Source: a virus. Taken from it: a stretch of DNA of 64,000 nucleotides. Position numbers and translations under genes: made by a program. Shown in pieces: positions 9,901 to 17,933 of the stretch; position 1 is the first letter of the stretch, and the number at the start of each line of letters is the position of its first letter. Location: IMG/VR virus record IMGVR_UViG_3300028422_000919, positions 338,384-402,383 of that record. One strand, given 5' to 3'. Below the pieces are notes generated by a model, which saw only the letters and a program-made list of their open reading frames with translations, had not been told where the DNA came from and did not search any database.

Positions 9901-12100
9901 GTTTGATCTCCATGTCCTGCTTGCGCCCCTTGGGCACTGGCTCCACGATCACCACAGGTTCCCCAGACTTCTCGTCAGTCTTGAACTCTTTGATAACCCC
10001 CTTCTTATTCTTGTACTTGCCGTACAAGACGGGGTCACCGACATTCAGGGTGAAGGTTTTGGCGATCCGCAGAGCTGCCTCCTTCATCCACTCGTTATCC
10101 TCCGGGGGGTACAGCTCCTGGAGGTGTGGCATCTCATCCTGGAGGCCCGTGTAGACCCCCTTGAGCAAAGTCTTCTTCGCCTGGGTGTTCAGGGCCCTAT
10201 GGACCCTGTTCCATGTGGTGGAATTCTCCAGGGCACGGTCCAGGAGGGACATCGAGGCTCCCGCCCAGAGGTTTCCGGCCCCCCCCTGCTCATGGACGTA
10301 ATCAATCACTTCGTCCACGATCTGCTGCATGAACGCCCGGATCTCAGTCGCTTCGTTGTGGTAGGTGTCCTCGTCAAGGTGACTGATTCCCCCTGGGGCA
10401 AGAAGGTCCCGGAGGTGGGTGATTTCATGAATCAGAACCGAGTACACCTCCTTGGCGACCCGGGCCTCATTGTCCAGAAACGCCTTGGGGGACTTGGCAG
10501 CATCGAGAGTGACCGTCATCTGGTACTTGAACGCATGGCTCCCCTGAACCCTCTGCGTAACTGCCCCCCCTACCACATACTGCCGGGGACCGCTGAAACC
10601 CAAGGCCTTGTTTCTGGACTCAACCTTGACATCCACAGCCACAAGGGCGCCCTTCACATCCTGGACGACGTACTTAGCGACGACAAAACCCCATGTGTCC
10701 GGCCGGAACCCCCGCTGGGAGTACAGAGAGTCAGAAGGGTCATCTCGAAACCGTAGGTGCTGGGGCAGCACCTGCATGATCTTGTCCGTCAGCCCCTTGG
10801 CCTCGACCTTGTTGATCGGAATAGGACGAGCAGCCCTCTTCTTGGTGTACGCCTGTGCCACTCGGAACACTGCCCCAGCGGTACGCTGCCAGCTTTCTGA
10901 GGTCATCCCCATCCGCTTAGCCGGCACCTGTCCTTTGCCCACCGTCCCCTGTCCCCGGGCAAGCCTCATAAGGGGCTTGCCATACAAACCGGACATGCTC
11001 AGCGCCCTCTGCATCCTGAACTTGCCCACATCGGACAGCTTCTCGGGGGCCGACATGAAGGCAACGAAAGACTCTGCAAAGTCCTCCCTCTCGTTGGTCT
11101 TGGCGTACTCAGTGGGCACATGTAGGGCTTCGATAGCCTGGGCCACCGCAGAGTCACCCTGGGCATACTCTGCCACCTGCTCTTCGGTGAGAACAGGGTG
11201 GTGGTAGCTAGAGTACGAGTCCAGCACTCCCATCTTGTCCTGCTTCTGGCGCCATGCCCGGGAAAGAACCTGGTCGAACCTCTCAGTCCCAGGAGTCACC
11301 CCCTGGTTCTCCTCGACGTGCTTCTGGAACCAGGACCGCAGAGCCTTATTCCGGCTGAGCCGCTTAGCGATCTGCTTCAGATGGTAGACGTTAGCATTCC
11401 CCATCCAGAAGGTCAGATCTTCTATGAGCCCCCGAAAATCCTGCTGGGCCTCGGAGCCCATCTCCAGAAAGGGGTCGGAGCTGCTGTACTTCTCCATGCC
11501 TGCACGGAGCTTGTGAACCTGAGGCATCCCCCAGACCTCAATCTCGTCGAAGGACCAGGAACCAGTCGGGATCGGACCCTCCCACTCAGTGTCGAGACCG
11601 TCGAGGTATTCAAGGGTGGTGTGGGGGCGGTAAACCGTCCAGCTATCCGTTACCTCGACCCCAATGTCCTGGATAGCCGACTTGAGACGGTCCCGAAGCT
11701 CTGCCATGCGGTGACTGAATCGAATGGGGAGAATAGCAACCCGCCGCTGCTGGGATTCATGGGTGAAGTAGTCCAACCCCTCCAGTTTGGCCTGTACGGG
11801 CCCCCTCAGTTCTTCGGACACCACCCGCTGGCAGGTCTCGATGAACTCGTCCTCATGACCCTTGACGTTGCCAACGTAGAGCAGAGTGACGTGGGGCGGA
11901 CTCTTGTCGTTACCCGACTTTTTCACCGGAAACTGGCTGGAAATCCCCCGGGGTAGAGGAATGAACAGCCCTGTCCACTCCGTGCTGTCGCCGGTCTTTT
12001 TGCCGTCATCGGGACCGGCGTGCCTTTTAGCCCAATCAGCCTTGACCTGCTGCCGGACGGCCAATCTGCGAGCCTGTGCTTGAAGAATAGGGTGCTCCAC
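6980..12100 (-). CDS. Multidomain protein: 2H phosphoesterase, HExxH metallopeptidase, KOW and topoisomerase IB domains, 1706 aa
   Basis: GTG start, GGAGG site eight bases upstream. Domains in order: (1) residues 40-200, a 2H phosphoesterase with two H-x-T motifs (H70, H160); (2) residues 300-350, an EDFAESF segment of a kind seen in phage zincin-like proteins; (3) residues 430-600, a metallopeptidase with HEITH (558-562) and downstream Glu residues; (4) residues 686-740, a KOW/SH3-like barrel; (5) residues 765-1020, topoisomerase IB aligning with the vaccinia enzyme over R838, K874, R929, H979 and Y988; (6) residues 1050-1706, charged helical and coiled-coil segments. Motif A sits at 410-422, 674-683, 752-764 and 1035-1048, that is between the domains. 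It lies between portal and protease genes, so a packaged virion protein, perhaps a polyprotein cut by the prohead protease, is likely. Packaging and cleavage are inferred. Confidence 0.75.
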   Translation of the reverse strand: MEHPILQAQARRLAVRQQVKADWAKRHAGPDDGKKTGDSTEWTGLFIPLPRGISSQFPVKKSGNDKSPPHVTLLYVGNVKGHEDEFIETCQRVVSEELRGPVQAKLEGLDYFTHESQQRRVAILPIRFSHRMAELRDRLKSAIQDIGVEVTDSWTVYRPHTTLEYLDGLDTEWEGPIPTGSWSFDEIEVWGMPQVHKLRAGMEKYSSSDPFLEMGSEAQQDFRGLIEDLTFWMGNANVYHLKQIAKRLSRNKALRSWFQKHVEENQGVTPGTERFDQVLSRAWRQKQDKMGVLDSYSSYHHPVLTEEQVAEYAQGDSAVAQAIEALHVPTEYAKTNEREDFAESFVAFMSAPEKLSDVGKFRMQRALSMSGLYGKPLMRLARGQGTVGKGQVPAKRMGMTSESWQRTAGAVFRVAQAYTKKRAARPIPINKVEAKGLTDKIMQVLPQHLRFRDDPSDSLYSQRGFRPDTWGFVVAKYVVQDVKGALVAVDVKVESRNKALGFSGPRQYVVGGAVTQRVQGSHAFKYQMTVTLDAAKSPKAFLDNEARVAKEVYSVLIHEITHLRDLLAPGGISHLDEDTYHNEATEIRAFMQQIVDEVIDYVHEQGGAGNLWAGASMSLLDRALENSTTWNRVHRALNTQAKKTLLKGVYTGLQDEMPHLQELYPPEDNEWMKEAALRIAKTFTLNVGDPVLYGKYKNKKGVIKEFKTDEKSGEPVVIVEPVPKGRKQDMEIKLFKLRYDEAAATAGGLSKEAVLRVSAKYQKKKEVPKADGKGTTTVYEYSEGQIELRNREKAKQVEKLRGSITKLRAQVSKDLKSKDEDTRLKALIVGLMDETYERVGNEESAEDGHYGVTGWKVKHLTFSGNKVTVKYVGKSGVSHEKVVSDPALVSALKAAKEGKGENDSLTGDISAEDVNEYLEPFGITAKDMRGYHANAEMQSRLKDIRSKGGELPEDKKERGKLLKKEFEQALKETAKAVGHEPSTLKSQYLVPGLADKYLASGEVMKRLDKKGSDEDPVRLGKGASTSLRLAAEWIRKAAGRVASAYLYRQATKDEGEKENEEVERMNRPKPSKKPPRQDLRRNRMDEYDPDVDDTGKAEKDPDLSLNYKKVAAITDAGDRMLMVLSGPPIRIAGKVPQDAEHKEGDYWQTENGWGVWPPKSKQPTSAPDEESAKRRAEGGGEGEEEEDPEVAAQQAEERKVKEREQQRAKQQRQLADFDKAVQGMDLGDLWPEEPEYPEVPEDQESAQGVRDHIQRLKAEYEKNVASAKQELAEAYASHMGQLLSARAEDGGLTVDVLKRAQSALKRGTKGLAEAAPQVRAKRLAEYVFATKVVANPRLVGGRAVNNNNKTAEELHGRSLEAYHQFRKAGPGLLDAAADQLKQELDKADPESDEYIELDAIKSGMMLAAAVQGRQLSGTEEMSKSFQRMAQSLAVLGDEDVLLKGASDLYSPEGRVKVRDALDIMSDDELVETVAGDNSPYEAIGRVLTDDDEDNHITAEGRAFARDVLKMLALNDMTVTQGFLNAFHKGKETDEKGKGKTKPTSKPTTDPESLAERVRQAKTDDKALKGAADELAHCIAKAVTQEDLESCLKAGEGVQVQDLRLTMSTAEKLSGTVPDKMNPNVARVRHVSETGDLSVLDQKVEPKDDGRKVREDKQNPEKTPEQKKQEWLKNVTDPKERKRIREMRPDAFRAYMRAVTEDKELPS

Positions 12101-12133
12101 CGGGTGTTCCTCCAGTCTCTACCTTCGGCAGAG

Positions 12134-12156
12134 CTATAAACAAATCACAGCGCCGG
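12134..12156 (-). promoter_or_regulatory. Candidate promoter-like element shared with 20628-20649
   Basis: Minus-strand reading gives CCGGCG, 5 bases, then GATTTGTTTATAG. Almost the same string lies upstream of the gene starting at 20595. The TTTATAG part could be a -10 or late-promoter core. It lies 34-56 bases upstream of the 1706-aa gene and partly overlaps the portal stop. There is no recognisable -35 box. Confidence 0.3.
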
Positions 12157-14052
12157 TGATGGCCTGTGCCCCTTGAAGCGGGCCTCCTTCCCGGACACTG
12201 GCTTAGTCAGGCCACTCTCCAGCTCACCCTGAAGCTCGGGATCAATGTGGGTGTCGCTCGCCAGAGCTTCCTCAGCGGCCTCTCGGATAGCTCTCTTGAT
12301 GGCTTCCTGGAAAGTATCCTTGAGGAAACGGTGAATCTCGTTCTGCTGTACTGAGCCAAACCGGGACATGCCCTCTTCCTTCGGTTTGGTATACTTCAGA
12401 CCCAGGACATCGGCCACTCGCTGGACAGCGTCGGAGGACTCCGCCAAGGCGTCCCCGACACGGCTGTAGACCGCCCGCAAGACTTCATTGAACGTAGCGT
12501 CCTGGAGTGTAAAAGTGTCCCTCTCCAGCTTCTCTCGGACGGTGTCGGCATCAAGGTTCAGCAAATCCAGAATGGTCTCGATGTCCAAACTCCCCTTCTG
12601 GTAGAGATTGAACAATGTGTCGAATGTCTCCTGGTTATCCCGCAAAGCCAAACGGGTGAACGACAGCCTCGGATGGATGACCACCTCTTCGCCGTCTTCG
12701 TCGTACTCGATGAACCCCATGCGGCGGCACATCGGCTCCAAAAGTTGCCGGTCTACGAAATCCTGAAGCAGCTCACGCAGCAACAGATAGCGGACGTTGA
12801 TCACCTCCAAGTGGATGCGGTCCCCACTGTAGCTCGACTCACCGGACAGCAAAGATTCAGTGACCCCGAGACCGGCATAAAGCTGCCGGTCAGTGAGGTC
12901 GTACTCGGAGGACAGGTCCAGCAAGCGGGAGTCCGCCCCCCCGCCCCGCTCTTCCCAGTTGACCTGGAAGTTCGTGATGACACTATAGTCCGGGTCCTGA
13001 AGAGCCAGATCCACCTGGTCCCGCAGCTCTTCCGTCTGCTCGGCGTTCATGTCCTCCGCCCAGATGATGCGGTAGGGGGTCATGTGCCGGGAGGCGATGG
13101 ATGTCTGGGCCTGGCGGAGTTTATCCCGGAACACCAGGACTCGGAGACACCGCTGAAGGATAGACTTCCCCCGAGCCTCGTACTGACTCTTCTTGCGGGC
13201 CAGGTAGTGGCAGAAGCTGCCCGCCTCAGGGGTGGTGTTCAAGGGGATGTTCTCACCCCGGAGGACGTAGTCCACAACCTCGGTAGGCATGGACTCGACC
13301 ACCTCTCGGGCTCGGAGATCTCCCTGAGTAGCCCTCTCGATGATGGCCTTGGTCTTGCTATCGGGAATCAGCTCAATGAGGCGCTTGTCCGTGAAGGGGA
13401 ACGCCTCCATCTGAATCTGCTCGGGGGGAAGAACTCGGAGAGCCGACCAGCCCTTGTAATTCTTCTTCACCCACTGGACCATCCTCTTTCGGGCATCCGG
13501 GTAAGGCCGCTCTTCCTCTACCAGGGACCCGTCAGCAGCAATCTCACGATATGTCTCATGAGTCACCTCCCGGGGCATATCTGGACTCGTGTCCTCTGCG
13601 AACACGAATACCTCCCCGACGAGGTAATATTCGTGGACCACCTCCAAAAGACGGTGCAGCAGACCAATATAGCGAACCCACCGCTCACAGAACCTCATGG
13701 ACGCCTCAGCCAGCTTCTTGTTCTTGGCCTTAGGCTTGCGGAGGCGTAGCTTGGAAAGGGGGAGTTCCCCGTGCAGATCGATGGCCTGACCCACAAAGGG
13801 GTCGTTGTCGTAAAAGAAGCGGAAATAGTTCCGCATCTCATCTACGGACTGAGGCAGCTCCAGGAAATCTGGGCTCAGCTCGGGACTGTAGAAGTTGCCC
13901 CCCGAGCCAACCATGGCCCCACCCGTAGCAGGGTAGGCCATCTTGAGGCGGGCTGTTCCGGTAACGAGCTTGCCGGGTTTGCCTACCTTGACCTTGTCCC
14001 GCTCGGGAAGGGTAGCCACCTTGACTGTATGCTTGGGATCGTTCTTCTTCAT
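12145..14052 (-). CDS. Portal protein
   Basis: A 635-aa protein forming the dodecameric portal through which DNA enters and leaves the head. It has the usual features of large-phage portals: an N-terminal arm, a helical stretch around residues 75-105 (NYFRFFYDNDPFVGQAIDLHGE pattern), a central wing with mixed strands, and a long C-terminal helical crown containing ESLLSGESSYSGDR followed by RELLQDFVDRQLLEPM. Length fits the family. It overlaps the preceding gene by ATGA and lies two small genes downstream of the large terminase, the classic order. The C-terminal tail is basic and could be trimmed. Confidence 0.85.
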   Translation of the reverse strand: MKKNDPKHTVKVATLPERDKVKVGKPGKLVTGTARLKMAYPATGGAMVGSGGNFYSPELSPDFLELPQSVDEMRNYFRFFYDNDPFVGQAIDLHGELPLSKLRLRKPKAKNKKLAEASMRFCERWVRYIGLLHRLLEVVHEYYLVGEVFVFAEDTSPDMPREVTHETYREIAADGSLVEEERPYPDARKRMVQWVKKNYKGWSALRVLPPEQIQMEAFPFTDKRLIELIPDSKTKAIIERATQGDLRAREVVESMPTEVVDYVLRGENIPLNTTPEAGSFCHYLARKKSQYEARGKSILQRCLRVLVFRDKLRQAQTSIASRHMTPYRIIWAEDMNAEQTEELRDQVDLALQDPDYSVITNFQVNWEERGGGADSRLLDLSSEYDLTDRQLYAGLGVTESLLSGESSYSGDRIHLEVINVRYLLLRELLQDFVDRQLLEPMCRRMGFIEYDEDGEEVVIHPRLSFTRLALRDNQETFDTLFNLYQKGSLDIETILDLLNLDADTVREKLERDTFTLQDATFNEVLRAVYSRVGDALAESSDAVQRVADVLGLKYTKPKEEGMSRFGSVQQNEIHRFLKDTFQEAIKRAIREAAEEALASDTHIDPELQGELESGLTKPVSGKEARFKGHRPSPAL

Positions 14053-14420
14053 TCAGCCCACCCCAAACGCTCCATCACCTTCTGATCCTCCCTACGCTGC
14101 TCCCGACGTTTCTGCTCAGCAGCTTCACGGCGTGCTCGGGCAGGAGGAACCTTACTGGACTCGGGGGTCAGATCGGGATCTGAGGAAACACCAGAGTCGA
14201 GATAACCCAAAGAGTTGATCTGGGAGAGGACCGCCCGAAGAGAAACCTCCTGAGCCTTAGCCCGGAGTCTGAGCGGGGCGAGTTCAGGATCACGACTGCG
14301 GGCGACACGGCGGCAGACGTCCATTGCCCGATCTAGGCTCTTCCTGGCAGCCGCCAGATGCCCCTGAAGCTCATGGTCGGAGGCGTTCCTCGCCAATGCT
14401 GCTTTTGTCCCACTGGCCAT
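14049..14420 (-). CDS. Small helical protein between terminase and portal, 123 aa
   Basis: The start is taken as the ATG at 14420, which overlaps the stop of the preceding gene as TGATG; a longer upstream reading is not needed. The protein is almost entirely helical, rich in Arg, Ala and Glu, with a C-terminal basic coiled-coil-like segment (RREAAEQKRREQRREDQK). No family is recognised. Its stop overlaps the portal start, so the two are translationally coupled. Confidence 0.55.
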   Translation of the reverse strand: MASGTKAALARNASDHELQGHLAAARKSLDRAMDVCRRVARSRDPELAPLRLRAKAQEVSLRAVLSQINSLGYLDSGVSSDPDLTPESSKVPPARARREAAEQKRREQRREDQKVMERLGWAE

Positions 14421-14674
14421 CAAATCCAGTCCTTCTCCCTCTTGGTCAAAAAGCCGTGCTTTGCTGCCGCCTTGATGATCCTCTTCAGGAGTGCAACGTC
14501 CAGGGGAGAGCCTTTGAAGACCCTCTCCCAAGATCCACCCAGTAGAGAGAATACCCGGGAAATCCGAGCGAGTTCCGACCCACGCACCTCCACCTTGTTT
14601 CCGACTGTCACGTCGATCAGCTTCGTTAGGAACCGCTGGTCAGCTCGGACAGGATGAATGGGTCCAGGAGTCAT
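14420..14674 (-). CDS. Small hypothetical protein, 84 aa
   Basis: The best start is the ATG at 14674, directly behind a GAGGAAGGTGAT ribosome binding site and one base after the terminase stop. The protein contains VTVGNKVEVRGSELARISRVFSLLG and a C-terminal KHGFLTKREKDW segment, which looks like a small winged-helix or helical DNA-binding fold but cannot be assigned. It is coupled to terminase upstream and to the 123-aa gene downstream. Confidence 0.55.
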   Translation of the reverse strand: MTPGPIHPVRADQRFLTKLIDVTVGNKVEVRGSELARISRVFSLLGGSWERVFKGSPLDVALLKRIIKAAAKHGFLTKREKDWI

Positions 14675-14675
14675 A

Positions 14676-16673
14676 TCACCTTCCTCGGATACTTCCCCGG
14701 TTGGACCGGGAGGGTTGGCGATCCGGGCTCGATCCGCCCCCCTGCATGGCACGGATGCGAGCCTTGCGGGCCTGCTTAGCGGTCAAAGCCCTCTGGGGGA
14801 GCATCCCCGGCGGCAAGTTGTTGTTCCGGCCAGCAATGTGCTTGGGCTTGATGATGTGCTGGCTGGCACACCAGACCATGCGAACAAGTGCATCCGACAT
14901 GTCGTCGTGCTTACCTTTGATGTTTGGAGCCTCCACAGTCACCAGATACTTGGTTTGGTACTCTGCCTGGAGTTCCAGCAGCTCTTCGATGTACGGGCAA
15001 TGCTCAGCGGCTTCGGGGTCCCCCGTCTTTGACGGCTTGGGCCAGTCGTACAACCTCAGCCTCTTGTCCCACATGAAGTCCTTGAAGTTACGGAACATCT
15101 GGGAGCTGAGCTGCTTGGTGAAATGCTCAGACTGGAGCATCTTCAAACCCCGGTTATGGAGGGCCTGCTCAAACACGATCCCCGCCCACTGATCGAAAAT
15201 CCCCTCTGCGAACATGAACCGCTTGGAAAAGCCGGTAACCCAGTCGGCCACATCGTCGAACTCCAGCCTCTCCAAATGGGCGTACTCACCCTCCCCAGCC
15301 CGAATCTGTTCAACGACATCCAGCTCGATCGTACCGTCGTCCCCCAGATGCCCGATGGCAATGGCGCTGCCATCCCCCGCAAGAGCGAAGTCGAGACCAA
15401 TGTAATGGGGCTGGCGAGACCGCCCCCGGAGCTTCGGGCGAAGCTCAGTGTCCACACAGGCCAGGAGGTCGTCCTCGTCCTCAATCCACCCCCGGGTGCG
15501 ATCCGTGAAGTGCCCACCGTATTCGGTGAAAAACACAACGGGGTCGGCCCGGTATGCCTGCTCCAACTCATCCCCATCCACGAAAGGGTTGACCTCCCAA
15601 GTTGGAGCCTGGATGGCGATCATGTTGGGGGCGCCACTCATAGCAAGTTGGAATTGCTTGTAGAACTCCCCCTGCCTTCCCAGAGGAGAGCTGATCCCGA
15701 TCATGCGGCCTTCGACCGGACCGCCCGCAGCGGGAGAAAAAGCAGACATGGACGGTTTTACAGCGTTCCACACCTCGGTGGCCGAGGACTGGCCCGCATC
15801 CGTAAAGTGGGCCATCTCATCAAGGATAATCACAATGTTACCGGCACCCCGGAGACCTTTGGCTCGGCAGGGACGGAACGTCACACGGATGGTAGCATTG
15901 GCCTTTTCATCATCCACATACCGGCCATACCTCTCGATGTCCTTCGGGGTCTGGAACCTGGCATAGGACATGGTATTGTTGGCGGTATACGGGGCAAAGA
16001 AAGCACAGTCTTTGTAATACCCTGCCACCTTGCTATAAAGGATGCCAGCCTGTTCCTTATCGGTCGCTACCGAAATTAGCTGGATGGGTTCACCTGCGGG
16101 CAGTCCATAGTATTCCTGGGGATCGCCTTTGGAAATCAGCTTATATGTCTCGTAAGCACCGATGATTGAAGCCAACTGGGTTTTGCCCGAACGACGGCCC
16201 ACCGACAAGATCATGACCCGCAGCTCCGTTCCCGGAGCCGTCCTTACACTGCATTGTCCCTTCTCAAACAGGTAATTTAGGTACTCAACCTCCGACATGA
16301 ACTTCCACTTGCGGCGCTTCCAGTCAGAGACCATCACCACGTTCTCGTACAGACCCCCCCAATCATCCTGGCTCATGACGTGAGGGAACGTGTTCGCCAG
16401 ACTGAGGGCCTGCCTCGGGCGACGGTTCTTGAGGGTGATCTCATCGTACTGGGGGTGACTCCGGGGAACGGGCTTGGAAAGATCCAGACCGTAGGGGTTG
16501 TCGTCCAGGGGCATCCCATAGTGCAACTTGAGGATGATCCTCTGCACTGGGTACAGCTCCATCCCCAGACCCCATCGGGACTCAGCAAACGTGAGGATGT
16601 CTGCTACAGAGGTAGACCCGGTGCCCTTCTGGGCGGCACCAATGTCAAGGGCTAGGCTGGCGAGATTCGGCAT
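14676..16673 (-). CDS. terL: Terminase large subunit
   Basis: ATP-driven DNA packaging motor and genome-cutting nuclease, 665 aa. The ATPase domain has a Walker A motif SVGRRSGKT (157-165) and a Walker B motif VIILDE (281-286, then MAHF). The C-terminal RNase H-like nuclease has IGLDFA (Asp at 428) and the late acidic pair in GKHDDMSDA (590-591). The N-terminal 150 residues are a family-typical extension. The ATG follows GAGG in the spacer from the upstream gene. It is followed by two small genes and the portal. This is one of the firmest calls in the window. Confidence 0.93.
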   Translation of the reverse strand: MPNLASLALDIGAAQKGTGSTSVADILTFAESRWGLGMELYPVQRIILKLHYGMPLDDNPYGLDLSKPVPRSHPQYDEITLKNRRPRQALSLANTFPHVMSQDDWGGLYENVVMVSDWKRRKWKFMSEVEYLNYLFEKGQCSVRTAPGTELRVMILSVGRRSGKTQLASIIGAYETYKLISKGDPQEYYGLPAGEPIQLISVATDKEQAGILYSKVAGYYKDCAFFAPYTANNTMSYARFQTPKDIERYGRYVDDEKANATIRVTFRPCRAKGLRGAGNIVIILDEMAHFTDAGQSSATEVWNAVKPSMSAFSPAAGGPVEGRMIGISSPLGRQGEFYKQFQLAMSGAPNMIAIQAPTWEVNPFVDGDELEQAYRADPVVFFTEYGGHFTDRTRGWIEDEDDLLACVDTELRPKLRGRSRQPHYIGLDFALAGDGSAIAIGHLGDDGTIELDVVEQIRAGEGEYAHLERLEFDDVADWVTGFSKRFMFAEGIFDQWAGIVFEQALHNRGLKMLQSEHFTKQLSSQMFRNFKDFMWDKRLRLYDWPKPSKTGDPEAAEHCPYIEELLELQAEYQTKYLVTVEAPNIKGKHDDMSDALVRMVWCASQHIIKPKHIAGRNNNLPPGMLPQRALTAKQARKARIRAMQGGGSSPDRQPSRSNRGSIRGR

Positions 16674-16680
16674 GGAATCC

Positions 16681-17364
16681 TCACACGGCGCTTCGGATTC
16701 GAGCCTTGGCCTCGGCTTCCCATGTGGGGTCGCTCGTCAGAGCGGCGAACTTGGCGAACACCGTCTCGATCATCTCGGGGCGGGAACCCACTGCCGACAT
16801 AGCCTCTTTGAAAGTGCTCATGACGTGGGAGAAATACGCCTGAACAGCGGGGCTCTCTGGGTTGAACGACCTCTCCCGATTACGGTCAATGCGCCTCTGA
16901 AGGGTGTCTGCCAGAGCCTTTAGACCCTGGACCCTTCGGGTAGAGATGTTGGCCGTCTCAGCAATCTTCCCAGACCGCTCCAGCTCTTTCCGGGCAAAGG
17001 CCAAAGAAGCCTGCTCTTCACCGAGGGCGAGGATGATGGCAGTCATCAAATCTTCCTCGGTGTCCTGACGGGCTGCCCGAAGAACGTTGTCCTCCGAGAG
17101 AGCCTGATCCTTCTTGCTGAGGATGGCGGCTACAGTATCGTTGGCCGGCTCGACCTCAATCTTCTTCTTGCGGCCAGGCCTCCCCATCATGCAAATGGGA
17201 GACCCGTCCGATTTGGTCTGGATCTCATCCGAGGTTGCCAGATCTTCGATGGCCTTGTACTTCAGCTCACCCAGTTCAGTACGGACCTGCACCCGACGGG
17301 CACCCTCGGGAGCCTTAGAAAGCACAACCTCATGGTCTTGACCCTGGTGCGTCTTCCGTGCCAT
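16681..17364 (-). CDS. Possible terminase small subunit or DNA-binding head protein, 227 aa
   Basis: Directly upstream of the large terminase, with a TAATG overlap with the gene before it. Residues 60-70 contain GRPGRKKKIEVE, an AT-hook-like basic patch. Residues 100-150 are helical and the middle segment ISTRRVQGLKALADTLQRRIDR could be a recognition or oligomerisation helix. Location and size fit a small terminase, but no sequence signature proves it. Confidence 0.42.
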   Translation of the reverse strand: MARKTHQGQDHEVVLSKAPEGARRVQVRTELGELKYKAIEDLATSDEIQTKSDGSPICMMGRPGRKKKIEVEPANDTVAAILSKKDQALSEDNVLRAARQDTEEDLMTAIILALGEEQASLAFARKELERSGKIAETANISTRRVQGLKALADTLQRRIDRNRERSFNPESPAVQAYFSHVMSTFKEAMSAVGSRPEMIETVFAKFAALTSDPTWEAEAKARIRSAV

Positions 17365-17933
17365 TAGGTCAACTCCGGTGCTCCGAATGTGGGAACCCCA
17401 TCGGCCATGAACCCGTTACTGGGGGTGATCGTTCCGAAATTCACCACCGAGCTGGACCCCAGGAACTCGAAACCCACCTGCATCATTGGGTTGCCGTAGG
17501 AGATAGACACTGTAGTCGACGTACCCGAAGAGTTGTCCGCTGTGAACCCCCCTCCTAGGGCATTGATGGCAGCCACCAGGTAATTCGCTGTGACCTGTGC
17601 TGTGGGGCCCGGGAGCCAGTCCACACCCTGGCGTAGGGCATAGTCCCCCAGAACGAGCCTCCAGTCGGCGGCCGAGAAGTCGTTGTTAGCCACTACGAAT
17701 GAGGCCGTAAGATCTGCACGGAGGGTGGTATCCAGGAGGACATTCCCCTTGGGGTCATTGCCCACAAACCCAACATGGCTGCGGACAGTGTCCGTGTACC
17801 GATTGGTTGGGGGTCCTCCCACCTGTGCGGGATCCTCCCCGTGAGTGAGGGTGCCCGCTAGAGTCGTGAACCCCTTCCCCAAGACGAACCGAGGGGTGAT
17901 ACCAGTATTCGGCTGGTACACGGGTTTTGCCAT
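17364..17933 (-). CDS. Beta-rich virion protein, 189 aa
   Basis: I choose the ATG at 17933, which overlaps the preceding stop as TGATG; a GTG one codon earlier is possible. The protein is rich in Gly, Ser, Thr, Val and Asn, with alternating hydrophobic patterns (TSTTVSISYG, QVGFEFLGSSSVVNFG) typical of beta-sandwich virion proteins. There are no cysteines or membrane segments. It is a likely tail, neck or fibre component, not assigned to a family. Confidence 0.5.
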   Translation of the reverse strand: MAKPVYQPNTGITPRFVLGKGFTTLAGTLTHGEDPAQVGGPPTNRYTDTVRSHVGFVGNDPKGNVLLDTTLRADLTASFVVANNDFSAADWRLVLGDYALRQGVDWLPGPTAQVTANYLVAAINALGGGFTADNSSGTSTTVSISYGNPMMQVGFEFLGSSSVVNFGTITPSNGFMADGVPTFGAPELT

